Shown here piece by piece: positions 43,178-54,475 of a stretch of 64,000 nucleotides of DNA (position 1 is the stretch's first letter; every line of letters begins with the position of its first letter). Location: assembly GCA_027922465.2 (NCBI GenBank), contig BQMF02000208.1:62001-126000 (forward strand). Direction: 5' to 3'. The translations under genes were made by a program, and so were the position numbers. The notes under the pieces are model-generated. The model worked only from the letters and a program-made list of their open reading frames with translations. It was not told the DNA's origin and did no database searches. Source of the DNA: Turritopsis dohrnii. Lineage: Eukaryota > Cnidaria > Hydrozoa > Anthoathecata > Oceaniidae.

Positions 43178-45854
43178 TCAATCTTGCTTACTCCTAGTAC
43201 GGCAAGGCACAGTCTCTACGTCAATCTGAGTAAGGGGATCTAAACAATTTCCTGCAGCAATAGGTCGAAAAACTTTTTGTGTTCTTAGCGTGTTGTCATT
43301 GTACCCAAAATCACGAAGTGATGGATTATCTTTTCGGTGTCCAATTGCTCGTTGACGTCCAAAATAATTTTCTAGAGGATCTTGACAAAAACGTTCGGTC
43401 AAGACATATGGCACACCTTCATTCAATAAATACTTGATTAATTCAATGGATGAATGGACAGTAATCTTTATACCTTCGTATGTTTGCCATGATATAAACA
43501 TATTAGCTCGATGACTATCAGTAAAGGCACCAGGTCTTGCTTCAATGGAATCTTTCCATCGTTTGAAGTAGGCAAGAAATGTATCAATTAACCAAGTGAA
43601 ACCGCTCATCATTTACTGACCTGTAGGGTTTCAAAAAGGGTTTCAACTTAATGACAGCTTCTTCCTTGTTTCTAACATTTAGACAGTCAAACATTTGGTC
43701 AAACATGCGACAATAAACAGCAGTAGCTTGTGCTTCTGGAGGACCATATAATTGCAGAGCTTGGAAAACAGATTCACTAAGTACTTGTGCTGCTAGTCGA
43801 ACATTCATTACAGAAAATGGAGTTAAATTTATGTGGTCATTCGTAATTTTAGGTACCAAATGTAAGCCACAATCCAAATCTTCAAGAAATAACTTTGAAA
43901 TATGATTCCATGTCAAATAACTTCCATCGTTCCACATATTTCTTGTACAACGCCCAGCCATGGAATTAGCAAGACAATTACGTGCTGTTTTAATCAAATG
44001 AGGTGAATCAGAAATGAAATATATAAAACGTTCTTCATCAGCCATTACATTAAGTGTGCGATACGTTACATCCACATTTTCATTTTTATGGACAACTCTG
44101 GTCATATTCAAATGCATGCGATAGAAAGATCTGTTGGCAGAAGCACCATCTGAGGTTACACCGACTACTTTTATGCCACATTTATCCTCAAGGATCCCAA
44201 CTGCTTTCCAAAATAATGAAAAAATTTGCACGGAAGTGACATTTGTTGTTGCAAAATTTGCCAAAGAAAATTTTAATGGGTTTACAATGCTTCTCAAAAG
44301 AAAGACCAATACAGCTTTCTTTAATGTAGCATAATTGACATCCACATCACCCAGATCAACAAAGCCAATTAAGTCACCAGTATGTTTATCCCAAACTAAA
44401 CTCTCTTGTATCTTCATTTCATCCATCAACAAAATACCATACCTCTCAATTGCTTGAAATTTAGAAACAATACTGGCCAACTCTTGGATGACACATTTAT
44501 TGAAACCCTCTGTGGACGAATGTAGTTCTTATAGTCCCTTAATCGTCTTCGACTAGGCAAAACAAGAAAACCACTACCATTTTTTTCATCAAGCCTTATT
44601 TCATCATAAAAGGAAGGAGACTTAGCTGCTAAACCCAAGCAATAGCGTATTATCATTGGATGGTATCGGACACCAGAAGATGAACAGGATAAATATTTTT
44701 GTTGCTCTTCCCAAAATAGCTTCATAAAAGGAGGTATGTTTCGATTTGAACAGTTAGACATGATTTTGACCAAATCTTCACCTAAGTTTTTATCTAATGG
44801 TAAAGACTTTTTTGAAATTTCTTCTTGCATTTTGGACAATTCCTCTTTCAGTTGCTTATTCTCTATTCTGTAACCTTGAAGAGTTTGCTTGATCCGATCA
44901 GGTGAAGTGATAGAGATTGGTGCTTTTAATTTTGCAGGTGATATGATATTAGATCTTTTCCGTTTCAGACTTAAAGATTCTTTGCATTCAGCTTTCAGAC
45001 AGGGGTTGCAACTGTTTTCCGTTGGTGGTATGATTATTACACAGTCTGGAGAACGGTACCATTGGCTTTGATGTAGGGGAGAACAGTTAATGTGTGTGGC
45101 AGGAAATTTCTTTGGAACATTATGTTCAATGCAGCTACCAGCAAAACGATCTGACAATCCTGGACATATCTTCAAGTTCATCAGAAATTTCATCAAGTTT
45201 GATATTGTAACAAATTTTAATGACTTTTGATGGTAGGAATAGATTTCATGTTGAATGGGCACATTCCATAGTAAAACTCTTATCAGAAAGGTAAGATTCT
45301 CATCAACATAGATTTCATACTTTGGAACTGAGTGGGTGTCATCATGAAAAATAAATGTAACATTATTACCAGTGGATGAAACATCCTGCAAGTTTTAGTG
45401 ACTGGATCCTGGATTTAAACTTATAGAAGGACTTGTAACAAACGCTTATGTCATTTTTGACAACTGGAGTCTCAGACTTTTTTTTAAGAATGGAATAAGC
45501 TGAATCACGAGATTTTGTGGTGGACGGAGCAAAACTTTTTATTGGAAGGTTCAGCGAGGGTATTGCACCAGGAACAAGAGTTTTTCTATTTGAATCATGG
45601 TTATGAATTTGATCTTCCTTGAAATTCTTTTCACAAATATACAACTTCTTTGACATTATTCTTTCTCTGAGAGCAGCATCGATTTCTCTATCCCTCGTGA
45701 TTATGGCAACCAATTGATCTCTCCAACCCTTATCGAAAGAATTATCACCAGAAGGAACTTTAAAAATGGAAATCCCCTTATACTTAGACCTTCGTGAGAC
45801 TGAGCAACCGTATATAGAACAATTTTCTCCGGGCATATCAATACTAAAAGGCAA
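43178..45854 (-). pseudogene. P-element transposase with THAP domain
   Basis: Three frames in order. The first (45854-45366) is a THAP domain starting near MPGENCSIYGC with YICEKNF where C-x2-H is expected: the zinc-ligand His is Asn. The second (45391-44426) holds a linker, a coiled coil (RIENKQLKEELSKMQEE) and the THAP9/P domain start. The third and fourth (44480-43178) hold the catalytic core: YGILLMDEMKIQ (first Asp), VTSDGASANRSFY (second Asp), SDSPHLIKTARN, and FCQDPLENYFGRQRAIGH (Glu). Frameshifts lie near 45380, 44490 and 43600. Family: Drosophila P / vertebrate THAP9. The lost ligand and frameshifts make it inactive. Confidence 0.9.
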
Positions 45855-46017
45855 AAAGCACGCAAAATTTTCTGTAGCATGTGATGTTAATTCGCCATCT
45901 TTAACAGTAGCGTGCAGGCATAGGACTGGGTACTAGTCATATTCGCGGAACAAAAACATAAACAATCAGAGCCGTCAAGTGTCCAGACTATCTTTCTTCC
46001 TGTGACTATGGTATTTA

Positions 46018-46267
46018 GGAACACAACTCATGTATTTGTAAGTTTTTTGTCTTTAAAAATATTGGTGTTTTCTAATAGACCTTTCCGGAATTTCAGTTTA
46101 AACACTGAACTGTGGCCGAGTTTCATATCTAACTTCGTTTTTATACGATTCATTGTTTCAATGATTTCATGACTTTATAACTTAATAAGAGTTTCTATTA
46201 TTCCTAATTCCCATTCCAATAGCTTTGTGACAGGTCGAGTACGCTTCTACTACCGTTTCGCGCCATC
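46018..46267. other. Spacer between two elements
   Basis: Nothing recognised. Confidence 0.4.
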
Positions 46268-47100
46268 TATGAAGTTAGATCGACGCCAAAATCTCGTTTA
46301 TCAAGTCGTCGAGTCGTTTTAGATGTTGACTCGTGACGTCATTAATCGTTTTAGAAGTTAACGCAGTTCACAATAAGGCGGCATACAAGTCGTCGAGTCG
46401 TTTTAGATGAACACTCGTTTTTCAATTTGAGGCGTCTTAGAAATTGGGGTCGCTAGATGCTGTGTAATTGAGGCGCTTCGGAAGATTAGCCGTTTTAGAT
46501 GTTCAGTCGTTTCAGAAAATGAGGCGGTGCAACCTGATTACCAGTTTCTCTAAGTCAGTGTTGGCTTTTACACAAAAACAGATTTTTGTGTCATATTTAC
46601 ATAAGTCATGATGCTGGCCGTCATGTTTTCTAGTAGTTGCATGAAGCATGGGCCATTGCATGGTTATGAATGAAAAAATGACCAAACTGTGAAGGATTCC
46701 CTTTTCTTTCAGATGCATTTGATTGTTTGTTAATAGAATTCTGAAAGATCCCTTCTCTTTATCTTTATAATGAAATATGTACCTCACATTAATATGTTTA
46801 TGTTCAGTTAGTGTGGAACACCTTTATCGCCTGATTTCAAGAAAGGGGCTCACGAATAGTGTCATTTTGAATAAACAGATCATGAAATTGTAGTAGTTTT
46901 TGATATGAAAGACCGACAAATTTTGAACAACGCTTCATCATCTGAAACGAACAAACTTCTAAAACGCCTTCATTTGAAAAGCGAGTGTTCATCTAAAACG
47001 ACTCGACGACTTGAATATCGACTTATTGTGAACCGCGTTAACATCTAAAGCGACTCGACGACTTGACAAACGAGATTTTGGCGCCGAATTAACTTCATAG
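46268..47100. mobile_element. Long-TIR foldback element
   Basis: The left arm begins ATGAAGTTAGATCGACGCC and continues with CAAAATCTCGTTT; the right arm mirrors it, ending AAACGAGATTTTGGCGCCG and AACTTCAT. Arms are about 180-190 bp and each carries two copies of AAGTCGTCGAGTCGTTTTAG (complement on the right). The central 500 bp hold no gene I recognise; the minus-strand frame at 46512-46787 has no recognised domain. Confidence 0.85.
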
Positions 47101-47104
47101 CCAT

Positions 47105-48037
47105 CAACCTTTTGTTGATTTGACGAATATGACAATAACGCTGTGGTTATTTATGACGTGAAACACTCACATAATGAAAAACGTTTTCTAAGAAATATTA
47201 ATTACGAGAGAAAGTCGAAATTGGTACTTTGAGGACACTTAAGGAAAAAAAAACATGTTGATTGTTTTTGTGCTCGTAGTCACGTGACATCACAATGTTC
47301 AAAAAGGAATTGCTGACTTGCAAATATGCAAATAACTCAGGAAAATTTAGTGGTACACTAAACGTTATGATGTTGCCATGGTGATCATGTTTCGAAAAAA
47401 AAAAACCTCTTTAAATGCCAATGTCTCGGGAACAAGAAATGATTTAATACATGATATACGTAAACAAAAATTTCATTTCATTCCAGGAATTAAAACTCCA
47501 TTTTATTGATGCGGCATCTTCAATATACAGTTGCCTCGAATTTCAGTCATTCAGTCATTTCATTCATTCGTTAAAATACGTCTTGCTATCGAGTTTCTTA
47601 TCAGTTTTGATAAACAAAAGCAAAGAATTTCACATAGTGGTATAAATAATCTGTTTTATATTATTTTTATACAAGATACGTTATACATTCCTTTTGGTTT
47701 CTTTTGTATTCATTATCTTAGGAATATTTGACAAAACAAGCAAAAAACAAATTCCAAGAATTTATTCAAAAGGCTTATTGTTTTCTTTCGTTTAGGTATT
47801 GTTTACATAATATATTAAATCTAAGTGTTCGCCAACGCAGAGGTAAAAATAGTACTTCCCTCGTAGTAGATAATTAGCTTTCGTTCAGTCAAGCTTTTAT
47901 TTACGAACTAGACAATTTCTTAATGAGTAAGTAATTCTTGGAAATTGATAATACATCCAAGCATTGAGTTGAATTTAGTTAATCATACAACAGAAGGAAA
48001 AGAAAAAAATCATCAACGACAGAGGTATGAATATTTT
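47105..48037. other. AT-rich intergenic sequence, nothing recognised
   Basis: Short frames only; no splice-supported exon. Confidence 0.4.
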
Positions 48038-48040
48038 TTA

Positions 48041-48605
48041 AGGGCAATATACACGGTACCATTTGCAGTATACAATTTGTAACATGCTACAAATTGCATC
48101 GTGTATACACCTAAAATCGTACAGAAATTAGGTGATACTACAAGTCGCATACTACAAAAAAAAACCGCTTGAGCTCATGTTCAAACTATACGATTTGTAA
48201 TACGCCAATCTAGCCAAAATCTTGCCAAAATGCGGCAAGTAATGTATGATGAAAAAACAACATTTCTTCGTGATTTCTGTGATCTCTTTTTGAATGAAAA
48301 TGGTGAATAAAGAAAACAAAATTTATGAAAATGAAAGTATCCTGTTGGTCTTTAGTGATTTGTCTTTTCATCCAAGACTAAGTTCACTCTTTTCTTTTAT
48401 TTCGTTTTTTTCTTTTTGCGTTTTTTCTTTTCGTTTTCCTTTTTGAAAGTAAAATAATTGCATTCAGAGCTAATACTTCAACATTGTCTTCCAATTTGAT
48501 TTTATTAAAATTAACAACTACAGAAACAAAAACACTTTAAAAATCCTATACAGAAAGTGAGTACTACAAGTCGCATACTACAAATCGTACCGTCTATATT
48601 GCCCT
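48041..48605. mobile_element. Harbinger-type MITE with TTA duplication
   Basis: Ends AGGGCAATATACACGGTACC and GGTACC-like complement ACCGTCTATATTGCCCT, flanked by TTA on both sides (48038-48040, 48606-48608). TACTACAAGTCGCATACTAC occurs near both ends in the same orientation and TACAAATTG/CAATTTGTA words add internal symmetry. 565 bp, no coding capacity. Confidence 0.85.
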
Positions 48606-48872
48606 TTAGGTTTTGATTTAACATGAATGAAACTTTTTTCAGCGCACAAAAGGAATGTGTGGTCTAACTATTTCGTTTCTGACAAGTATGATTGAGAGAT
48701 TATATATTTTTTAATCTTTTTTTTCTAGGACATTCAATTTACATTCAGAAAAAAGTTTCTGAATTCTTTATCTGCTTCCATGCCGCATGCTCAATCTTTT
48801 CATTTTTTTTTCAATTTGATTTTTCAGATTTCTGCGTAAGCAAGAAATCTATTAAAACCGTCCGTGTTCTTG
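48606..48872. other. Segment shared in part with 57749
   Basis: TTAGGTTTTGATTTAACATG at its start recurs at 57750. The rest is T-rich, with an open frame that shows no domain. Confidence 0.5.
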
Positions 48873-49026
48873 GTTAATTCAATTTCCGCGCGCTATACGT
48901 AGGAAATTGTTTGGTTTACACATTCTATCTAATTATCTATCTATCTCTGCCACAGACATGACTGGACTCGAACACGAGTCGCAGCGGTCGCACTCAAAGG
49001 TACTAACCACTACACCATCGCTGCAC
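48873..49026 (-). mobile_element. tRNA-headed SINE-like repeat
   Basis: Read on the minus strand, 49024-48947 is tRNA-like, with an A box (GATGGTGTAGTGGTTAGTAC) and B box (GTTCGAGTCC), followed by GATA repeats and a body containing TAGAATGTGTAAACC and GCGCGCGGAAATTGAATTAA. The body (without the tRNA head) recurs at 56755-56826 in the other orientation. The acceptor stem does not pair well, so I read the tRNA part as a pol III promoter rather than a tRNA gene. Confidence 0.65.
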
Positions 49027-49036
49027 ATCGCTGGAC

Positions 49037-49750
49037 TTTAGGACATCCATGGTGGAGTTTATTCAAACCTAAAATTATGTTGACAGGCTTGACTAAAATT
49101 GGGCAATTTAGGCCAAATTTGAACCAAATTTGCAAAGTCCCTCAATTTTCATGAAATTTTGAACGAAGCACATTTTTAAGGCGCTGATTTCAAATTTGAC
49201 AGTCATTTTGTCAAACTCGACTAAAATTGGACAATTTGGACCAAATTTGGACCAAATTTAAAAAGTTCTTCAAATTTCACAAAATTTTGCACAGATCACA
49301 TTTGAAAGGTGCTGATTTCGAATTCGACAGTCATTTTGTCAGATTTGACTAAAATTGGACAATTTGGGCCAAATTTGGACCAAATTTCGGAAGTTCTTCA
49401 AATTTCACAAAATTTTGCATAGATTACATTTGAAAGGTGCTGATTTCAATTCTGGCAATCATTTTGTCGGATTTGACTAAAATTGGACAATTTGGGCCAA
49501 ATTTGGACCAAATTTCGAAAGTTCTTCAAATTTCATGGAATTTTGCATAGATTACATTTGAAAGGTGCTTATTTCAAATTTGACAGTCATTTTGTCGGAT
49601 TTAACTAAAACTGGACATATTGGGCCAAATTTGGACCAAATTTCAAAAGTTCTTCAAATTTCATGGAATTTTGCATGGATTACATTTGAAAGGTGCTGAT
49701 TTCAAATTTGACAGTCATTTTGTCAGATTTGACTAAAATTGGACAATTTG
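49037..49750. repeat. 128-bp satellite array, first part
   Basis: After the leader GACTTTAGGACATCCATGGT the word GACTAAAATTGG and its unit recur with starts at 49091, 49219, 49347, 49475, 49603 and 49731, exactly 128 bp apart. Units contain GGACCAAATTTC, AAGTTCTTCAA and GAAAGGTGCTGATTTC. The array is cut by the hAT-like element at 49751 and resumes at 52415. 128 is not a multiple of three, so no long coding frame runs through. Confidence 0.95.
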
Positions 49751-50085
49751 CAGGGGCGGATCCAGGGTTAGGCAACTTAGGCAAATGCCTAACCCAAAAT
49801 CAGTTAAATAATGTTTTTCATAAAATTGTATGAAAAAGGTATTGTATTACAATAATCAGAAAATAATCGAAAATATCAAGAGATTCCCGCATCCAATCCG
49901 CCCGATCCTTTCTTTCCCAAATAGGGGATTATTATTCTCCCCGGCGGCGAGGCGCGGCGCGCGCCATATGATGTTAAAAATTAATGTTTTTTACAGCTTG
50001 AGTTTATAGGTAGTGATCTCTGCCCCGAAAACGACTTCTCATAGTCACATTGACAACACAGACTAGTGCCTAACGCTCACCTTAG

Positions 50086-50250
50086 GCGAAGAAAATTTGC
50101 CTAAGGAGCCCCGGGTTTACACACTTTAATGAATGAACTGGAAGAAAATTTGCCTAAGGAGCCATGGGTTTACACACTTTAAATGAATGAACCAGAAGAA
50201 AATTTGCCTAAGGTACAACCATGGGTTTACACACTTTATTGAATGAATGG
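50086..50250. repeat. About 60-bp tandem repeat, three copies
   Basis: GAAGAAAATTTGCCTAAGG followed by GGGTTTACACACTTTA and GAATGAA occurs three times. GAAAATTTGCCTAAGG resembles the element's own subterminal sequence. Confidence 0.85.
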
Positions 50251-51001
50251 TGGGACCTTCGAATTAGACCCAGTTCAACATGGATTCGCTAGAAAACATC
50301 GTTGCAGCTTTTGATAGCAATAATGAAGTATTAATTAGGAAATTTTGAATTCACTTAATACATCTGTTGAAAACTGACTTCAAAATCTAGGAAAAGCATT
50401 TTTTTCGAGTTATGTCTCTTCTTTTGCTTTTGCGAAATGAAAACATTGTGGCTGCTTTAAAGCAAGTGTTTTATTATTTTATGTAATATAAATGGATTAT
50501 TAGCACCATAATTCGTTGACAGTTAATTATTAGCTCAGCTATGTATAATAAGTTTGTTTGTGTCAACTGAACCGAAGCCTATTCTTTATTGATTAATGAT
50601 GTATATAAATATTTTTGGTATCTGTTTCTGTTAACCAAAAATGCATCTGTAAATGTTATGGAGTTACGTTTGAATGACTGAGTTTATAATACACAAAGTC
50701 ATTGTTATTTTTCTGAGTTGTTTTGCGTAGGCAGCTGCATGGTTTTTTTAGCACCAGTATCTCTACCTGGTAACTTATTTCTATACAGTTCAGTATAATT
50801 TTTCTTGGTTCGAGATGACTGTCTGGTTTTGAATTAAAGAACTTTAAAAGGATCCTGTGTCCAAAATGATATGAACCAATATGATAGAGATCAAAAAGAC
50901 TCTTGTTAGTATTACTTACTTCCAGTTTCTGAGATATGTATATATTTAATTTTCGAAATCTTACATTCACTTATGCAATGCATATTTTATGATGTATATA
51001 A

Positions 51002-51166
51002 CAGTGGTGGATCTAGAGGTATGTTGAAATTTGTGTAGGAGAGCATTAACATAATTTGTGAATTCAATTTACATTACCAATGGGATTATTTGGACGCTTT
51101 TCTTTTATGGTTAGATTGCTAACACTCTCCTACACAAATTTCGACATACCTCTAGATCCGCCACTG
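51002..51166. mobile_element. Nested 165-bp hAT-type MITE
   Basis: CAGTGGTGGATCTAGAGGTA and the complement TACCTCTAGATCCGCCACTG are the ends; the inverted arms extend about 43 bp (through TTTGTGTAGGAGAG). The flanks are TATA-rich, so the target duplication cannot be fixed. Confidence 0.88.
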
Positions 51167-52414
51167 TATATATAATAAGTTAGTATATAGGTTAAACTTC
51201 TCATCGAAAGTTGTCATTAATACTATATCTTTTTAATTTATATACTATAGAGAGAAAGGGCTTTTACTTTGAGTGAGTGATAAGAAAATGAAGTTATAAT
51301 ATATTGAGAGTTTATACACATAAACAAAGAACAAAAATCTTATTCTTATACATCATAATTATGTATTGTATGATTTTATGATTTTTAAATCAAAATATCT
51401 GCCCAAGGAAACAGAATTTCCAAAAACTAAGACTTCTGAAACAACTTTGTGCATTCTATCATCCCTCGAAATATCATTTTGGATGCAGGAACACTTTAAC
51501 ATCTTGGAGTTATTCTTTCATTTTGTCTTCTTTTGAAAAAGGTAATTTACATAATGTTTTAGTTTGACTTCTTGTTTCCTATGCTACATTAAATTCTGGA
51601 AAAAATGTTGTAGCTCTTATTTAAGAGGAAGCAGACATAATTTATCTGTTGTTGTGTAGTTTTATATATAGGTTCTTGGACTTGTCTCAGGGATTTCTGG
51701 AAACACCATCTTTTACTATATTGTGGTTGACATTAATTATTTAACCATGGATCATTTTTAGGGTAGGGTATACTATTTGATTTGATGAACGCCTAGTGCA
51801 AAAATCTGTTTTTATTTTGCTGCCGGATAATGATCAAGGAGCTTGTCTCTAATTTTGATTTTGGTCATTTTACTCTATTTCTTAATATAATTTCTTTTCT
51901 TTTCTTTCTATCTGACCATCTTGACCAGTACATATATAGATGAAATATCATGTATTTATCTGAGTGCTCCAATCTATCATGGTATAGGTGATTGAAAATT
52001 TATTTATTTGATTCATTACAAGTATGTTTTCATTTGATGGATTCTTCCTGTTCATGTACAAGCAATCAAGAAAATGAAGAAGATAACAGATGAAGTAATT
52101 TATTGGTTATTTACTTAACCTCCAATCTGGCAGAAAATATTATTTTGGCCTACATAAAGTAGTTCAATACATTCCATTCATACTCAATTAGTTTTCTTTT
52201 GTTTATTTCCCTTATTCCATTAGTGCAACAATACAGGCTTGCATTATAACACTCCTTACGTTAGGACGAATGAATTCGAGTTAATATTTTTTACATTTCG
52301 AAAAGTATGTATTAGATTGGGCGTAAACTGGCGTAAATTTCATCGATTGCGCCCTTATGTGTGTTTGGCAAAAAAAATTTGCCTAACCCTTAAAAAATCC
52401 TAGATCCGCCCCTG

Positions 52415-52590
52415 ATTTGGGCCAAATTTGGACCAAATTTCAAAAGTTCTTCAAATTTCATGGAATTTTGCATGGATTACATTTGAAAGGTGCTGATTTC
52501 AAATTTGACAGTCATTTTGTCAGATTTGACTAAAATTGGACAATTTGGGCCAAATTTGGACCAAATTTCGAAAAATCTTCAATTTTCATG
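52415..52590. repeat. 128-bp satellite array, second part
   Basis: The satellite resumes after the hAT-like element with ATTTGGGCCAAATTTGGACC; the next unit anchor GACTAAAATTGG is at 52528. The array stops near 52590. Confidence 0.92.
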
Positions 52591-52591
52591 A

Positions 52592-53210
52592 ATAAACATC
52601 ATGCACAAGATATTGGTGAACTGTTTTTCTGGCTCCGAAACATCATAGTGCATTGCGAAGTGGTCAAGATTAAGTTAAATATTAAAGAAAGGAGTAATTT
52701 GATGAATTCCAGACTGTATCAAAATATTAGTCAGTGTACAAGTCATTCAGATATCTTGAAAATTAGCCTAAAGCAATTTTCTCAAGGGCTGATGCGGAAA
52801 TTGTTCAAGCCTAATGGCTTCTAGTTTTTCTTACTGTCCAAGCCTAGCGTGATTACTATGCGTCCGCGGCGCTTGTTTATATCTAGTATGACACCTCGTC
52901 AAAATGTCAATTCCCGTGAAAGAAAATGGCGTACATCCATTGTTAATTCATAATCGTATCCATATCACAAAGTATCTGTTGAATCGTTGTGAGATGAATC
53001 ATCAAAATTTCCAGAAACATTTGAAAGTTTTATAATACTGTTTTTATGTTACTATTTCATTTTTTTGAATTATATCAAGTGGGTATTATTTAAGTACGAA
53101 ATATGAACGAAAAATGCAGAAATCTTTGTGCCGGTTGAGGCTCTTGTTTTAAAACGCTACCTTTAAGTCACGTTAGGGTGACGTCACAATTTGGTTAATG
53201 GAAACTAAAG
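52592..53210. other. Intergenic sequence, nothing recognised
   Basis: The open frame at 52588-52824 (NKHHAQDIGELFFWLRNIIV near its start) looks like ordinary protein composition but matches no family I know and has no splice-supported neighbours. Confidence 0.4.
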
Positions 53211-53211
53211 C

Positions 53212-53375
53212 AGGGTTTACACATTTCAACTAGTTGAAGCGACTTTAAGTTGAAGCAACTTGTAGTTGAAACATGCATGTGTAAAGACTTAAGCAGGGTT
53301 TACATGTTTCAACTAGTTGAAGCAACTTTGTTTTGAAGCAACTTATAGTTGAAACATGCATGTGTAAAGAACTTA
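53212..53375. repeat. Two tandem MITE-like units
   Basis: GCAGGGTTTACA...TTTCAACTAGTTGAAGC and the later GTTGAAACATGCATGTGTAAA occur twice in direct order, about 80 bp apart. Within each unit the ends are inverted (TTTACACA...TGTGTAAA), so these look like two copies of one small foldback. Confidence 0.8.
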
Positions 53376-54475
53376 ACAACTTGCATTCACCAGTAATCTC
53401 GATACTACATAAATTTCTGTGCCTGTGAGCACAGTTTTGTTTATTATGAAGCTTTCTTCTTCATCGAGCATATTTCCCAAGAACACCAATATTTTCCTCT
53501 CTAAGAAATGTTCTCATATGGTAATACTTGGATTACAATAGTAGGTATAAACAGGAAAGTATTCTTCAAATTCTTCTTAAAACGTTCTACGAAGTTACTT
53601 CTACAACTTCCACAAACCACAAACGAATTCGGTTGGAAAACGATTCACATGCCATGTTGTGTGAGCATATTTTAAGGAATCGTTAACAAAAAATTTGAAG
53701 ATTGAATCAAGAAATTAGAAAAAAAAAAAAAAATAAACTAACTTCCAAATTTCATAAGAACCTAATATTTTTATGAAATAATATTGGAAACTATCAGGGG
53801 GGATCCGGGTCATAAGTCGCCGTCCGTTTCGGGCGTTTAAGCCGTTCGCGTAATTGGTCGTTGGTTTTAGTCGTTGGTTTCGGGCGTTCGTACAATTGGT
53901 CGTTGGTTTTGGTCGTTGGTTTTAGGCGTTCGTACAATTGGTCGTTCTCTCGTATATTTTTTTCGTATCAACGACTTATTTGATTATTTTGCATAACCGG
54001 TCCTCAGTATTTCCTTTATTTTCATAAACAAGCATGGTTGCAAAGTTTACCGATTACAAAATGCCTGATATTACCACCATGCTTGGTGATGTCGTTAAAA
54101 CATTAGAAAACATAAGAGAAAAAACGAAAGAAAATGGAGAAAAAAAGAAGAAAAGAAAACAGTTGAACAATTTTGTTCATTATACTCTACAGTATCTTCT
54201 TTACTCCATAATTTACGATATTTCATTTACAGGGCGTGTGCGATTTTCACGTTTACATAAAGCACAAGAAGAGATTCGAGCTTACTCGTGACAGCCAAAC
54301 TGATGAATTAAGGTGACAGATCGTTTTGCAATTCTTATGAGTTACCATGAGTGAAAGTGAAAGTGGCCCAGTAATAGCTGCCATATTTTCTCTGCTTTTT
54401 TAAACTATTTTTAATTTTCTGTATTTTAAGGACTTATTATGTGTTTCTCACTAAATTGAACAAACGGACACTTAA

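Larger units (their letters stand above)
41578..46010. mobile_element. P-superfamily DNA transposon (two genes)
   Basis: Terminal inverted repeats of at least 28 bp: CATAGTCACAGGAAGAAAGA then TAGTCTGGA at the left end, the exact complement at the right end. The flanking 7-bp direct repeat is GTATTTA (41571-41577, 46011-46017). The element is 4433 bp. It carries a C2H2 zinc-finger gene on the plus strand (41701-42881) and a THAP/P transposase on the minus strand (45854-43178), converging. Both genes are frameshifted, so the copy cannot move by itself, but the sharp, identical ends indicate a relatively recent insertion. Confidence 0.92.
49751..52414. mobile_element. Non-autonomous hAT-like element in the satellite
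   Basis: The ends are CAGGGGCGGATCCAGG and the near complement CCTAGATCCGCCCCTG, followed inward on both sides by TTAGGCAAA/TTTGCCTAA. ATTTG flanks both sides (49746-49750 and 52415-52419), and removing the element restores the satellite unit. CAGGGGCGGATC termini with 5-8-bp duplications are typical of hAT elements. No transposase frame is present in 2664 bp. It contains a GC-rich patch (CGGCGGCGAGGCGCGGCGCG at about 49942-49961), a tandem repeat (50086-50250) and a nested MITE (51002-51166). Confidence 0.85.

Noticed and set aside
48947..49024. Functional tRNA gene
   Set aside because: A and B boxes are present, but the acceptor stem does not pair properly and a SINE-like body follows; read as a tRNA-derived SINE head.
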